A stretch of 64,000 nt of DNA from Pedobacter planticolens. GTDB lineage: Bacteria > Bacteroidota > Bacteroidia > Sphingobacteriales > Sphingobacteriaceae. Positions 49,498-59,100 of the stretch are shown here, in pieces. The notes under the pieces are model-generated. The model searched no databases. It saw only the letters and a program-made list of their open reading frames with translations, and was not told where the DNA came from. Made by a program: the position numbers and the translations under genes. Within the stretch, counting starts at the first letter, position 1. Each line of letters starts with the position of its first letter. The stretch lies in contig NZ_WNXD01000002.1 of assembly GCF_014172375.1 (NCBI RefSeq), positions 1,736,001 to 1,800,000 on the forward strand, given 5' to 3'.

Positions 49498-50382
49498 ATG
49501 CTTATTAGTAGTTTCTTAACCTATTTACAAAACGAGAAGCGCTACTCTCCACACACTATACAGTCGTATAAAACAGACTTAATTCAATTTAAAGATTTTT
49601 TACAAGCGAATTTTGAATTAGAGGTAACTGTTGTCCAAACTCAACACGTTCGTAGTTTTATAGTTGATCTTTTAGATCATAAGATTTCTGAAAATGCCAT
49701 TGGGCGAAAAATATCTACACTTCGTAGCTTTTATAAACATTTGCTTCGCGAAAAAGAAGTAAAAGTAAATCCAATGCTTTTAATTAAAGCACCAAAAGTT
49801 CCTAAACGCTTACCAGTTTTTATTGAGGAAGTTAAAATGGATAGCCTTTTAGATAATGCAGAAAATTTTGAGGATGGTTTTTCTGGACAACGAGATAAAA
49901 TGGTTTTAGAACTATTGTTTGGTACGGGGGTTCGTTTAGCAGAATTGTTACAGGTAAAAGAAAATGATATTGATTTTTATGAGGGCACAATTAAAGTATT
50001 GGGTAAGAGAAACAAAGAGCGAATTATTCCTTTACATGGCGAATTGATTAAACAACTAAAAGCTTACCTTGCTTTAAAATCAATTGAAAATTTTAATAAC
50101 AAAAGCACTACCTTAATCGTTACCAATACAGGAGCTTCGGCATATCCGAAGTTAATTTATCGTATAGTAAATCGTTATTTGACATTAATATCAACACAAG
50201 ATAAAAAGAGCCCACATGTGCTGAGGCATTCATTTGCCAGTAGCCTATTAAATAGAGGTGCAGATTTAAATGCAATAAAAGAATTACTAGGGCATGCCAG
50301 CTTGGCTGCTACGCAAGTATATACACATAATTCAGTAGAACGTTTAAAATCTATATATAAACAAGCCCATCCAAAGGCATAA
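49498..50382 (+). CDS. xerC: Tyrosine recombinase XerC/XerD type
   Basis: Resolves chromosome dimers at dif by strand exchange. The 294-residue protein has the SAM-like N-terminal domain (SFLTYLQNEKRYSPHTIQSY) and the catalytic domain with R146 (GTGVRLAEL), K170 (LGKRNKER), H240 and R243 (SPHVLRHSFA), H266 (LLGHASLAATQVY) and nucleophile Y275. The length and lack of extra domains fit a housekeeping Xer protein, not a phage integrase. No dif site was recognised in the window. hpf follows after 13 nt. Confidence 0.9.
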   Translation: MLISSFLTYLQNEKRYSPHTIQSYKTDLIQFKDFLQANFELEVTVVQTQHVRSFIVDLLDHKISENAIGRKISTLRSFYKHLLREKEVKVNPMLLIKAPKVPKRLPVFIEEVKMDSLLDNAENFEDGFSGQRDKMVLELLFGTGVRLAELLQVKENDIDFYEGTIKVLGKRNKERIIPLHGELIKQLKAYLALKSIENFNNKSTTLIVTNTGASAYPKLIYRIVNRYLTLISTQDKKSPHVLRHSFASSLLNRGADLNAIKELLGHASLAATQVYTHNSVERLKSIYKQAHPKA

Positions 50383-50384
50383 AA

Positions 50385-50391
50385 AAGGAGG
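50385..50391 (+). promoter_or_regulatory. Strong Shine-Dalgarno sequence of hpf
   Basis: AAGGAGG lies 4 nt before the ATG at 50396, directly after the xerC stop. Confidence 0.6.
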
Positions 50392-50395
50392 AAAA

Positions 50396-50743
50396 ATGAA
50401 AATTAGAGTACAGTCGATCCATTTTAACGCGGACCAAAAATTATTAGAGTTCATTCAAAAGAAAGTAGATAAGTTAGATCAGTTTTTTGATCAGATTATT
50501 GGAGGTGAAGTTTATTTGAAACTAGAAAATGTAGAAGATGAAGAAAATAAAATATCAGAAATTAAATTAATGGTTCCCGGCATTACACTTTTTGCCAAAG
50601 AGCAATGTAAATCTTTCGAAGAGGCTACAGATTTGGCTATAGAATCCCTAAAAAAGCAAATTACTAAACATAAAGATAAAACTCGTGCTAAATTAAGTGA
50701 GCACAAAGCTATATTAAGCACAGACGAAGTGTCTGATTACTAA
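50396..50743 (+). CDS. hpf: Ribosome hibernation-promoting factor / RaiA family
   Basis: A 115-residue protein of the HPF/YfiA family, which binds the 30S decoding centre and inactivates idle ribosomes. Visible features: KIRVQSIHFNADQKLLEFIQ (strand 1 and helix 1), then ENKISEIKLMVPGITLFAKE and EEATDLAIESLKKQITKHKDK (helix 2). It is the short type, without the C-terminal dimerisation domain. The gene lies 13 nt after xerC, with an unusual Shine-Dalgarno sequence, and ends at a strong terminator. Confidence 0.92.
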   Translation: MKIRVQSIHFNADQKLLEFIQKKVDKLDQFFDQIIGGEVYLKLENVEDEENKISEIKLMVPGITLFAKEQCKSFEEATDLAIESLKKQITKHKDKTRAKLSEHKAILSTDEVSDY

Positions 50744-50771
50744 GGCGATATTTTTATATTGTATTAGATAA

Positions 50772-50806
50772 GATTTGGCGGGCAACAACCCGCCAAATTT
50801 TTTTTT
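50772..50806 (+). terminator. Terminator of xerC-hpf
   Basis: ATTTGGCGGG pairs with CCCGCCAAAT around CAACAA, then a run of T. Confidence 0.9.
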
Positions 50807-50837
50807 AAAATATATTTTTTTCAAAGATTAATTTTTG

Positions 50838-50845
50838 TAGATTTG
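50838..50845 (+). promoter_or_regulatory. -7 element of the tRNA-tuf operon
   Basis: TAGATTTG, about 105 nt before the first tRNA. The leader contains CCATTTC ... GAAATGG, which can pair around a GC-rich loop. Confidence 0.5.
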
Positions 50846-50950
50846 CATTCCATTTCGGAGGGGGCATTGGCTCAGAAGAAATGGAAAGTTCTATGAAAGA
50901 TTAAAATAATATCAAAAACGTTGATTTAATTCAATTAACGAAAGATATAA

Positions 50951-51023
<73 letters not shown>

Positions 51024-51066
51024 CTTTTAGTTTATAGACTTAGCAATAAGTTGTTAAACTAGAAGC

Positions 51067-51149
51067 GGGGGGATTCCAGAGCGGCCAAATGGGACAGACT
51101 GTAACTCTGTTATCGCAAGATTTCGAAGGTTCGAATCCTTCTCCCCCCA
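51067..51149 (+). tRNA. tRNA-Tyr (GTA)
   Basis: 83 nt with a long variable arm (class II); acceptor GGGGGGA/TCCCCCC, anticodon GTA at 51101-51103, T-stem GAAGG/CCTTC. Confidence 0.95.
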
Positions 51150-51154
51150 CAATC

Positions 51155-51233
51155 TGATTTTAGATTTCAGATTGACGATTTTAGATTGATGAATTTCAAT
51201 CGTAATTCGTAAATCGAAAAATCGTAAGTCGAT
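51155..51233. repeat. GATTTACGA-type word hairpin between tRNAs
   Basis: Left words (GATTTTAGATTTCAGATTGA) and right words (AATCGTAATTCGTAAATCG) are complementary with mismatches. The words are those flanking the four-helix-bundle gene at 21174-21634, but here there is no ORF between the arms. Confidence 0.55.
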
Positions 51234-51235
51234 AA

Positions 51236-51308
51236 GCGGAAGTAGCTCAGTTGGTAGAGCGATAGCCTTCCAAGCTATAGGTCGCGAGTTCGAACCTCGT
51301 CTTCCGCT
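51236..51308 (+). tRNA. tRNA-Gly (TCC)
   Basis: 73 nt; acceptor GCGGAAG/CTTCCGC, anticodon TCC in loop CTTCCAA (51267-51273), discriminator T. Confidence 0.95.
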
Positions 51309-51315
51309 CTTGGAA

Positions 51316-51370
51316 GTTCATTAGTTGAAATGGTTCAATTGTAGCCAAATGAACAAATGAACTAATGAGC
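51316..51370. repeat. TTCATTAGTT-type word hairpin between tRNAs
   Basis: GTTCATTAGTT (51316-51326) pairs with AACTAATGAGC (51360-51370), 10 of 11 positions; further TTCAATT/AATGAA words lie between. Same words as 6476-6538. Confidence 0.5.
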
Positions 51371-51382
51371 TAAAAAGAATAA

Positions 51383-51454
<72 letters not shown>

Positions 51455-51584
51455 CTGGTAATAATAATAAAGAAGAAACACTTTGTTAAATCTGTAGTAA
51501 CAGAATAGACAAGGTTTTTTGTATTGAATTTGTATCAAAACAATAAATAAATAAAAAAGTTAACCTACTAATAAGTATAAAAAC

Positions 51585-52772
51585 ATGGCAAAAGAAAAGT
51601 TTGACCGCAGCAAGCCGCACTTAAACATCGGCACTATCGGTCACGTTGACCACGGTAAAACAACCTTAACAGCAGCTATCACTAAAGTGTTATCTGATGC
51701 TGGTTTATCTGAGGCGCGTTCATTTGATTCGATTGACTCTGCTCCAGAGGAAAAAGAAAGAGGTATCACGATTAACACAGCTCACGTTGAGTATTCAACA
51801 GCTAACCGTCACTATGCACACGTTGACTGTCCAGGTCACGCGGATTACGTAAAAAACATGGTTACTGGTGCGGCTCAAATGGACGGTGCAATTATCGTTG
51901 TTGCTGCTACAGATGGTCCGATGCCACAAACTCGCGAGCACATTCTATTGGCTCGTCAGGTAGGTGTACCTTCGTTAGTTGTTTTCATGAACAAAGTTGA
52001 TATGGTGGATGATCCAGAATTACTAGAATTAGTAGAGATGGAAGTTCGTGAATTATTATCTTTCTATGAATTCCCTGGTGATGATATTCCTGTTATTCAA
52101 GGTTCAGCTCTTGGTGGCTTGAACGGCGATCCAAAATGGGTTGGAAAAATTATGGAGTTAATGGATGCTGTAGATAGCTACATTCCAATTCCTCCACGTT
52201 TAACTGAGCTTCCATTCTTAATGCCTGTTGAAGATGTATTCTCGATCACTGGTCGTGGTACTGTTGCAACTGGTCGTATTGAGCGTGGTGTAATCAACTC
52301 TGGTGATCCAGTTGAAATCTTAGGTATGGGTGCTGAGAACTTAAAATCTACAGTAACTGGTGTTGAGATGTTCCGTAAGATCCTTGATTATGGTGAAGCA
52401 GGTGATAACGTAGGTTTATTGTTACGTGGTATTGAGAAGACTGATATCCGTCGTGGTATGGTAATCTGTAAACCAGGTTCAGTAACTCCTCACACAGATT
52501 TCAAAGCTGAGATCTATGTATTATCGAAAGCAGAAGGTGGACGTCACACTCCATTCTTTAACAAATACCGTCCACAATTCTATTTCCGTACTACAGACGT
52601 TACAGGAGAAATCTCTTTAGCAGAAGGAACTGAAATGGTAATGCCAGGTGATAACGTTACAATCAACGTAAAATTGATTAACGCAATCGCAATGGAAAAA
52701 GGTCTACGTTTCGCTATCCGTGAGGGTGGTAGAACAGTAGGTGCTGGTCAGGTAACTGAAATTGTAAAATAA
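51585..52772 (+). CDS. tuf: Elongation factor Tu
   Basis: EF-Tu delivers aminoacyl-tRNA to the ribosome. The 395-residue protein has the G-motifs GHVDHGKTT (19-27), DCPGHADY and NKVDMVD, then domains II and III ([31 protein letters not shown]). The start [20 protein letters not shown] is typical of Bacteroidota. It follows the four-tRNA cluster in one transcript and is followed by a strong hairpin and tRNA-Trp. Confidence 0.99.
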   Translation: MAKEKFDRSKPHLNIGTIGHVDHGKTTLTAAITKVLSDAGLSEARSFDSIDSAPEEKERGITINTAHVEYSTANRHYAHVDCPGHADYVKNMVTGAAQMDGAIIVVAATDGPMPQTREHILLARQVGVPSLVVFMNKVDMVDDPELLELVEMEVRELLSFYEFPGDDIPVIQGSALGGLNGDPKWVGKIMELMDAVDSYIPIPPRLTELPFLMPVEDVFSITGRGTVATGRIERGVINSGDPVEILGMGAENLKSTVTGVEMFRKILDYGEAGDNVGLLLRGIEKTDIRRGMVICKPGSVTPHTDFKAEIYVLSKAEGGRHTPFFNKYRPQFYFRTTDVTGEISLAEGTEMVMPGDNVTINVKLINAIAMEKGLRFAIREGGRTVGAGQVTEIVK

Positions 52773-52807
52773 TTCTAAAGCCCTTAGGGGATTAAGAATA
52801 CATGATT

Positions 52808-52848
52808 GCAAAGTACTTAAGATGATTTTCTTAGGTACTTTGCTTTCT
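52808..52848 (+). terminator. Hairpin after tuf
   Basis: GCAAAGTACTTAAGA (52808-52822) pairs with TCTTAGGTACTTTGC (52829-52843), one G-U pair, followed by TTTCT. The T-run is weak, so partial termination or processing before tRNA-Trp is likely. Confidence 0.65.
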
Positions 52849-52852
52849 AATT

Positions 52853-52923
52853 ACGGGAATAGTTCAACGGTAGAATAGAGGTCTCCAAAACCTTTGATCA
52901 GGGTTCGAATCCTTGTTCCCGTG
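52853..52923 (+). tRNA. tRNA-Trp (CCA)
   Basis: 71 nt; acceptor ACGGGAA/TTCCCGT, anticodon CCA in loop CTCCAAA, discriminator G. It lies between tuf and secE, a common bacterial arrangement. Confidence 0.95.
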
Positions 52924-52939
52924 CATAAAAAATATAAAT

Positions 52940-53131
52940 ATGGCTAGTGTAGTTCAATTTATTAAAGAATCGTACGAAGAAATGACCCAAAAGGTAACTT
53001 GGCCTACATGGGGCGAATTGCAAAATTCGGCAGTATTGGTTCTAGTCGCATCACTAATTATTGCTGCAGTAATTTACGCAATGGATAATGGTGCTAACTA
53101 TATATTATCAACTTTTTATAAATCACTTTAA
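52940..53131 (+). CDS. secE: Preprotein translocase subunit SecE
   Basis: SecE is the essential small clamp of the SecYEG channel. From the ATG at 52940 it has 63 residues with one membrane segment (about 32-52, AVLVLVASLIIAAVIYAMD) preceded by the conserved amphipathic part FIKESYEEMTQKVTWPTWGE. The frame reaches back into tRNA-Trp, which excludes an earlier start. nusG follows after 14 nt. Confidence 0.95.
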   Translation: MASVVQFIKESYEEMTQKVTWPTWGELQNSAVLVLVASLIIAAVIYAMDNGANYILSTFYKSL

Positions 53132-53145
53132 ATTAATAGTACTAG

Positions 53146-53688
53146 ATGAACGATCAGTTAAAGTGGTATGTAGTTAGAGCGGTAAGTGGTAAAGAGAAGA
53201 AGGTAAAACAGTATATCGATTCTGAAATTAGCCGTTTAGGTCTTTCTCATTTGGTTCCTCAAGTATTAATCCCGATGGAGAAATACTATCAAATGAAAGA
53301 GGGTAAGAAAATTGCTAAAGAACGTAACTTTTATCCTGGTTATGTTTTAATAGAAGCAATTTTAGATGGTGAGTTAGAACATATTATTAAAGGGGTAAAT
53401 AGTGTAATTGGATTTTTAGGTGATAAAGCCGGAAATGCAATTCCAATGCGTCAAGCAGAAGTTAACCGTATTTTAGGTAAGGTTGATGAAATGAGCCAGC
53501 AAGGTGAAACAATGAACATCGCTTATTATGTAGGTGAGAACGTTAAAGTAATGGATGGTCCTTTCAACGGTTTTACTGGAGTTATTGAAGAGGTTAACGA
53601 AGAAAAGAAAAAATTGAAAGTTATGGTTAAAATCTTCGGTCGTAAAACACCATTGGAGCTTAACTATATGCAAGTAGAAAAAGAATAA
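53146..53688 (+). CDS. nusG: Transcription termination/antitermination protein NusG
   Basis: NusG binds RNA polymerase and couples it to ribosomes or Rho. The 180-residue protein has the NGN domain ([32 protein letters not shown]) and the C-terminal KOW domain ([20 protein letters not shown]). Its end is followed within 25 nt by a terminator hairpin that also holds the rplK promoter. Confidence 0.97.
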   Translation: MNDQLKWYVVRAVSGKEKKVKQYIDSEISRLGLSHLVPQVLIPMEKYYQMKEGKKIAKERNFYPGYVLIEAILDGELEHIIKGVNSVIGFLGDKAGNAIPMRQAEVNRILGKVDEMSQQGETMNIAYYVGENVKVMDGPFNGFTGVIEEVNEEKKKLKVMVKIFGRKTPLELNYMQVEKE

Positions 53689-53709
53689 CAACTTTTTTAT
53701 AAAAAAATA

Positions 53710-53740
53710 TTTGAGGACTGCAAGATTATTCATATCTTTG
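53710..53740 (+). promoter_or_regulatory. Promoter of the rplK operon
   Basis: TTTG (53710-53713) and TATCTTTG (53733-53740), 19 bp apart. The -7 box is part of the 3' arm of the nusG terminator. Confidence 0.72.
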
Positions 53741-53750
53741 CAGTCCTTTT
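53714..53750 (+). terminator. Terminator of secE-nusG, overlapping the rplK promoter
   Basis: AGGACTGCAAGA pairs with TCTTTGCAGTCCT (one bulged base), followed by TTT and a T-rich stretch. Confidence 0.7.
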
Positions 53751-53833
53751 GCTGTTTTACGATAGCAAAAAGGTCTTAAATGTTACATGCTTCCAATATT
53801 TAACATTGAGTATTACAATTAACAAATCAGAAA

Positions 53834-54277
53834 ATGGCAAAAGAAGTCGGTGCACTTGTTAAATTACAAATCAAAGGCGGAGCTGCAAACCCATCACCAC
53901 CAGTAGGACCTGCATTAGGTGCTAAAGGTGTTAATATCATGGAGTTTTGTAAACAATTCAATGCTCGTACCCAAGATAAGCCAGGTAAAGTATTACCCGT
54001 TGTAATTACTGTATATGTCGACAAGTCTTTCGAATTTATCATCAAAACCCCTCCTGTAGCTATTCAATTATTGGATGCTACTAAATTAACGAGTGGTTCT
54101 GCTGAGCCCAACCGTAAGAAAGTTGGTTCGGTGACTTGGGATCAAGTTAAGTCAATTGCTGAAGATAAGATGACTGATTTAAATGCATTCACTATCGAAT
54201 CTGCTATGAAAATGGTAGCAGGTACAGCACGCAGTATGGGAATTACCGTTAGCGGTGATGCACCCTGGACAAATTAA
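53834..54277 (+). CDS. rplK: 50S ribosomal protein uL11
   Basis: uL11 (147 residues) forms the base of the L7/L12 stalk with 23S rRNA helices 43-44. The N-terminal domain has [20 protein letters not shown] and the C-terminal domain has [20 protein letters not shown] and [11 protein letters not shown]. It starts the rplK-rplA-rplJ-rplL-rpoB-rpoC series from its own promoter. Confidence 0.98.
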   Translation: MAKEVGALVKLQIKGGAANPSPPVGPALGAKGVNIMEFCKQFNARTQDKPGKVLPVVITVYVDKSFEFIIKTPPVAIQLLDATKLTSGSAEPNRKKVGSVTWDQVKSIAEDKMTDLNAFTIESAMKMVAGTARSMGITVSGDAPWTN

Positions 54278-54300
54278 TTAACAAAAAACAGTTTACAACA

Positions 54301-54999
54301 GTGGCGAAATTAACAAAAAATCAAAAACTGGCACACGCTAAACTAGAAATCGGTAAATCGTATTCTTTACAGGATGCGGCTGCTTTGGTAAAAGAAATCA
54401 CTACAACTAAATTTGATGCATCGGTAGATATCGATGTGAGTTTAGGTGTTGATCCACGTAAGGCTAATCAAATGGTACGTGGTATTGCTACTTTACCTCA
54501 TGGTACAGGTAAAACTGTACGTGTTTTAGTACTTTGTACTCCTGATAAGGAAGAAGAGGCTAAAGCTGCAGGAGCAGATTTCGTGGGTTTAGACGAATAT
54601 GTGGCTAAGATTGAAGGTGGTTGGACAGATGTTGACATTATTATCACTACTCCTGCTTGTATGGCAAAAGTAGGTAAATTAGGCCGTGTTTTAGGTCCAA
54701 GGAACCTTATGCCAAACCCAAAATCAGGTACAGTAACCAACGAAGTTGGTAAAGCTGTAACTGACGTAAAAGGCGGAAAGATTGATTTTAAAGTTGACAA
54801 AACTGGTATCATCCATGCTTCAATAGGAAAAGTATCATTCTCAGCAGAGAAAATATATGAGAACGCGTTAGAAGTACTTCAAACGATTTCAAAATTAAAA
54901 CCTTCTGCTGCAAAAGGAACTTATTTTAAAAGCATTCACGTGTCTTCTACAATGAGTCCTGGAATTGCAATCGAAACTAAATCAGTAGCGGGGATCTAA
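54301..54999 (+). CDS. rplA: 50S ribosomal protein uL1
   Basis: uL1 (232 residues) forms the L1 stalk, which moves deacylated tRNA out of the E site. It starts with GTG at 54301 (first residues [10 protein letters not shown], with Met at initiation). Family motifs: [40 protein letters not shown] and the C-terminal [10 protein letters not shown]. rplJ starts 2 nt after the stop. Confidence 0.97.
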   Translation: MAKLTKNQKLAHAKLEIGKSYSLQDAAALVKEITTTKFDASVDIDVSLGVDPRKANQMVRGIATLPHGTGKTVRVLVLCTPDKEEEAKAAGADFVGLDEYVAKIEGGWTDVDIIITTPACMAKVGKLGRVLGPRNLMPNPKSGTVTNEVGKAVTDVKGGKIDFKVDKTGIIHASIGKVSFSAEKIYENALEVLQTISKLKPSAAKGTYFKSIHVSSTMSPGIAIETKSVAGI

Positions 55000-55001
55000 T
55001 T

Positions 55002-55526
55002 ATGAACAGAGAAGAAAAACAAGAAGTAGTTTTAGCTCTACAAGAGAAAATGCAAGAGTTTGGCAATTTTTATATTGCTGATACCTCGGGCTTATCTGTT
55101 GAGAAAGTAAATAACATCCGTCGCAAATGTTTCGAAAGCGGTATCGAAATGAAAGTTGCAAAAAATACATTAATCAAAATTGCGATTGATGGATTAGAAG
55201 GCGACTCATCTGAGATATTCCCAGCATTAAAAGGTCAATCGGCTTTATTATTTTCTAAAGTAGGTAATGGTCCAGCTAAGCTGATCAAAGCCTTAAGAAA
55301 AGGTAAAGAAGAAAAACCACAGCTAAAAGCTGCTTATATCGATTCAGCAATATTTGTTGGAGATCATTACCTTGATTCATTAGTAAGTCTTAAATCAAAA
55401 GAAGAACTTGTTGGCGAAATCATTGGTTTATTACAATCTCCAGCTAAAAATGTTATTTCGGCATTACAGTCTGGCGGTGCTAAACTTGCAGGTATTGTTA
55501 AAACACTACAAGAAAGAGAAGGTTAA
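55002..55526 (+). CDS. rplJ: 50S ribosomal protein uL10
   Basis: uL10 (174 residues) anchors the L7/L12 dimers to the stalk. It opens MNREEKQEVVLALQEKMQEF, contains YIADTSGLSVEKVNNIRRKC and ends in the helix that binds L7/L12. In E. coli it represses its own operon; whether this holds here is unknown. rplL follows after 62 nt. Confidence 0.97.
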   Translation: MNREEKQEVVLALQEKMQEFGNFYIADTSGLSVEKVNNIRRKCFESGIEMKVAKNTLIKIAIDGLEGDSSEIFPALKGQSALLFSKVGNGPAKLIKALRKGKEEKPQLKAAYIDSAIFVGDHYLDSLVSLKSKEELVGEIIGLLQSPAKNVISALQSGGAKLAGIVKTLQEREG

Positions 55527-55588
55527 CGAACCCTTAAAGTTCGTATTGAATTAAATTATTTTACGTAAAAATTTTAAAAATCTATAAA

Positions 55589-55966
55589 ATGGCAGATTTA
55601 AAATCGTTTGCTGAGCAATTGGTAAACTTAACAGTTAAAGAAGTTAACGAATTAGCTCAAATCTTAAAAGACGAGTATGGTATCGAACCAGCTGCTGCGG
55701 CAGTTGCTGTTGCAGGTCCTGCTGCTGGTGCTGATGCTCCTGCAGCTGAAGAAAAAACTACTTTCGATGTAATTTTGAAAGAAGCTGGTGGTGCTAAACT
55801 AGCAGTAGTTAAATTAGTAAAAGACTTAACTGGTTTAGGTTTGAAAGAAGCAAAAGACTTAGTTGATGGTGCACCAAAAGAATTAAAAACTGGTGTTGCT
55901 AAAGACGAAGCAGAAGCTTTGAAAAAACAATTAGAAGAAGCTGGAGCTGTAGTTGAGATTAAGTAA
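55589..55966 (+). CDS. rplL: 50S ribosomal protein bL12
   Basis: bL12 (125 residues) recruits translation GTPases. An N-terminal dimerisation part ([20 protein letters not shown]), an Ala/Gly-rich hinge ([20 protein letters not shown]) and the C-terminal domain ([37 protein letters not shown]) are all present. A strong hairpin follows before rpoB. Confidence 0.98.
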   Translation: MADLKSFAEQLVNLTVKEVNELAQILKDEYGIEPAAAAVAVAGPAAGADAPAAEEKTTFDVILKEAGGAKLAVVKLVKDLTGLGLKEAKDLVDGAPKELKTGVAKDEAEALKKQLEEAGAVVEIK

Positions 55967-55996
55967 TCACTTAATTTTAACGAACCTTTAAGAATA

Positions 55997-56022
55997 AGAC
56001 TCCGACTATTAAGTCGGAGTCT
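55997..56022 (+). terminator. Hairpin between rplL and rpoB
   Basis: A perfect 11-bp stem, AGACTCCGACT with AGTCGGAGTCT, loop ATTA. No T-run follows, so it is an attenuator or an RNase III-type processing site and not a full terminator, in line with the rplL-rpoB junction of other bacteria. Confidence 0.6.
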
Positions 56023-56120
56023 ATTCCCGTTTATAAACATTTCATCTTGTTTGGTTGGTGAAATGGTTCGAGGCAAACCAAGCAAATAGTTTATTCTTAA
56101 ACTAAATTAAATTTAGTCCC

Positions 56121-59100
56121 TTGGCAAATAAAGTCGTAGACCAAAGAGTAAATTTTGCACGTAGTAAGCACATCATTGATTATCCAGATTTTCTGGATGT
56201 GCAGTTGCAATCATTTAGAGAATTTTTTCAGATAGAAACCACTTCAGATAACCGTCACACAGAAGGTTTATTTAAAGTATTTGCTGAAAACTTTCCAATC
56301 ACAGATTCTAGAAATATCTTTGTTTTAGAATTTTTAGATTATTTTATTGACCCACCACGTTATGACATTCCTGAATGTATTGATCGTGGGTTAACTTACA
56401 GTGTTCCGTTAAAAGCAAAGCTTAAACTTTCTTGTAACGATGCAGAACACGAGGATTTTGAAACCATCATACAAGATGTATACTTAGGAACCATACCATA
56501 TATGACTCCAAAAGGTACTTTCGTGATCAACGGTGCAGAACGTGTAATTGTATCTCAATTGCATAGATCTCCAGGTGTGTTCTTCGGTCAAAGCCGTCAC
56601 ACAAATGGAACTAAACTGTACTCTGCTCGTGTGATTCCTTTCAAAGGTTCTTGGATTGAGTTTGCTACAGACGTTAATAACGTAATGTATGCTTACATTG
56701 ATCGTAAGAAAAAATTCCCGGTAACCACCTTATTACGTGCAATCGGTTATGATTCTGATAAAGACATCTTAGAACTATTTGATCTTGCTGACGAAGTAAA
56801 AGTTAGTAAATCTGGTTTGAAGAAGTATACAGGTCGTAAACTTGCTGCAAGAGTTTTAAGAAAATGGACTGAAGATTTTGTAGATGAAGATACAGGTGAA
56901 GTAGTTTCTATAGATCGTAACGAAGTTATCTTAGATAGGGATACCGTTCTTGAAGACGACCATATCGATATGATCATCGATGCAGGTGTTAAAACTATCA
57001 TCTTGTCTAAAGAAGATGGTGCATCTCAAGCTGATTATACTATTATATACAATACTTTACAAAAAGATACTTCAAACTCTGAAAAAGAGGCTGTTGAAAA
57101 CATCTATCGTGCTTTGCGTAACGCAGAACCACCTGATGAAGAAACTGCTAGAGGTATCATTGAGCGTTTATTCTTCTCAGATAAACGTTATGACTTAGGT
57201 GATGTGGGTAGATACCGTATCAACCGTAAGTTGAAAATGGATACTCCTGATCATGTGAAAGTATTAACTAAAGCAGATATTATTGCTATCGTTAAATACT
57301 TAATCAAATTGATTAACTCTAAAGAAGAAGTGGATGATATTGATCACTTGTCGAATCGTCGTGTTCGTACAGTAGGTGAGCAATTATATGCGCAATTCGG
57401 TGTTGGTTTAGCTCGTATGGCTAGAACTATCCGTGAGCGTATGAATATTCGTGATAATGAGGTGTTTACGCCAACAGATTTGATTAATGCCCGTACTTTA
57501 TCGTCGGTTATTAACTCATTCTTTGGTACTAACCAATTATCTCAGTTCATGGATCAAACCAATCCTTTGGCAGAGATTACACACAAACGTCGTTTGTCAG
57601 CTTTAGGCCCAGGTGGTTTATCACGTGAGCGTGCTGGTTTCGAGGTTCGTGACGTTCACTATACTCACTATGGTCGTTTATGTACCATTGAAACACCAGA
57701 GGGACCAAACATCGGTTTGATTTCATCACTTTGTGTGCATGCAAAAATTAATAGCTTAGGCTTCATCGAAACACCATATAAACCTGTTGAAGGTGGAAAA
57801 GTAATGGTAGATAAACCAGTTATTTATTTATCTGCTGAAGATGAAGATGGTAAAACAATTGCACAAGCTAATGCTGAGTATGATGATAAAGGTAACTTTA
57901 CAACTGCTCGTGTTAAAGCACGTTATGAGGGTGACTTCCCGATTATTGAGCCTGAGAAATTAGACTTAATGGATATTGCTCCTAACCAAATTACCTCTAT
58001 CGCGGCTTCATTAATTCCTTTCTTGGAACATGATGATGCGAACAGGGCTTTGATGGGATCGAACATGCAACGTCAAGCTGTGCCTTTATTACGTCCAGAA
58101 GCTCCAATTGTTGGTACAGGTTTGGAAGGTCGCGTTGCTCGTGACTCAAGAACGTTGATCAATGCTGAAGGTGATGGTGTTGTAGAATATGTAGATGCTA
58201 ACGAAATCACTATTAAATATGTACGTAACGATGGAGATCGTTTAGTATCGTTTGAAGGTGATAGCAAAACTTATAAATTAATTAAGTTCAAAAAAACCAA
58301 CCAGAATACGTGTATCAACTTAAAACCAATTGTTAAGAAAGGTCAGAAAGTTGTTAAAGGTCAAGTACTTTGTGAAGGTTATGCAACTGAAAATGGAGAG
58401 TTGGCATTAGGAAGAAACTTAAAAGTTGCTTTCATGCCTTGGCAAGGATATAACTTTGAGGATGCGATTGTAATTAATGAACGTATTGTTAGAGATGATA
58501 TTTTTACCTCTTTACATATCGAAGAATTTGAATTAGAAGTACGTGATACAAAACGTGGAGAAGAGGAACTAACACCAGATATCCCTAACGTTTCTGAAGA
58601 AGCTACTAAAGATTTAGATGAAAACGGTATCATTCGTATTGGTGCTGAAGTAAAAGAAGGCGATATCCTAATTGGTAAAATTACACCAAAAGGCGAGTCT
58701 GATCCTTCTCCAGAAGAGAAATTACTTCGTGCAATTTTCGGTGATAAAGCTGGTGATGTTAAAGATGCTTCATTAAAAACTCCACCTTCAATTAAAGGTG
58801 TGGTAATTGATACTAAATTATTCTCAAGAGCTAAGAAAACTACTAAAGCAGAAGAAAAATCAGCTATTGAGAAATTAGATAAGAGATATAATTTAGCTAC
58901 AGAGAACCTTAAAAACGAATTAGTTGATAAATTGTTCCAAATTGTAAACGGTAAAACATCTCAAGGTGTATTCAATGTTTACAAAGAATTATTAATCGCT
59001 AAAGGCGCTAAGTTTACTCAGAAAATATTAGCAGACCTAGAGTATGCTCATATTAACCCATACAAATGGACAACTGATGATGATAAAAACGATCAAATCA

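Noticed and set aside
49498..50382. xerC-type recombinase as the integrase of a genomic island
   Set aside because: Size, motifs and the co-transcribed hpf gene fit the housekeeping Xer recombinase; no attachment sites, cargo or phage genes are near it.
50870..50910. GGAGGGGGCATTGGCTCAG segment before tRNA-Thr as a tRNA remnant
   Set aside because: It cannot be folded into a cloverleaf and lacks T-loop and anticodon arms; the flanking CCATTTC/GAAATGG pair only makes a simple hairpin.
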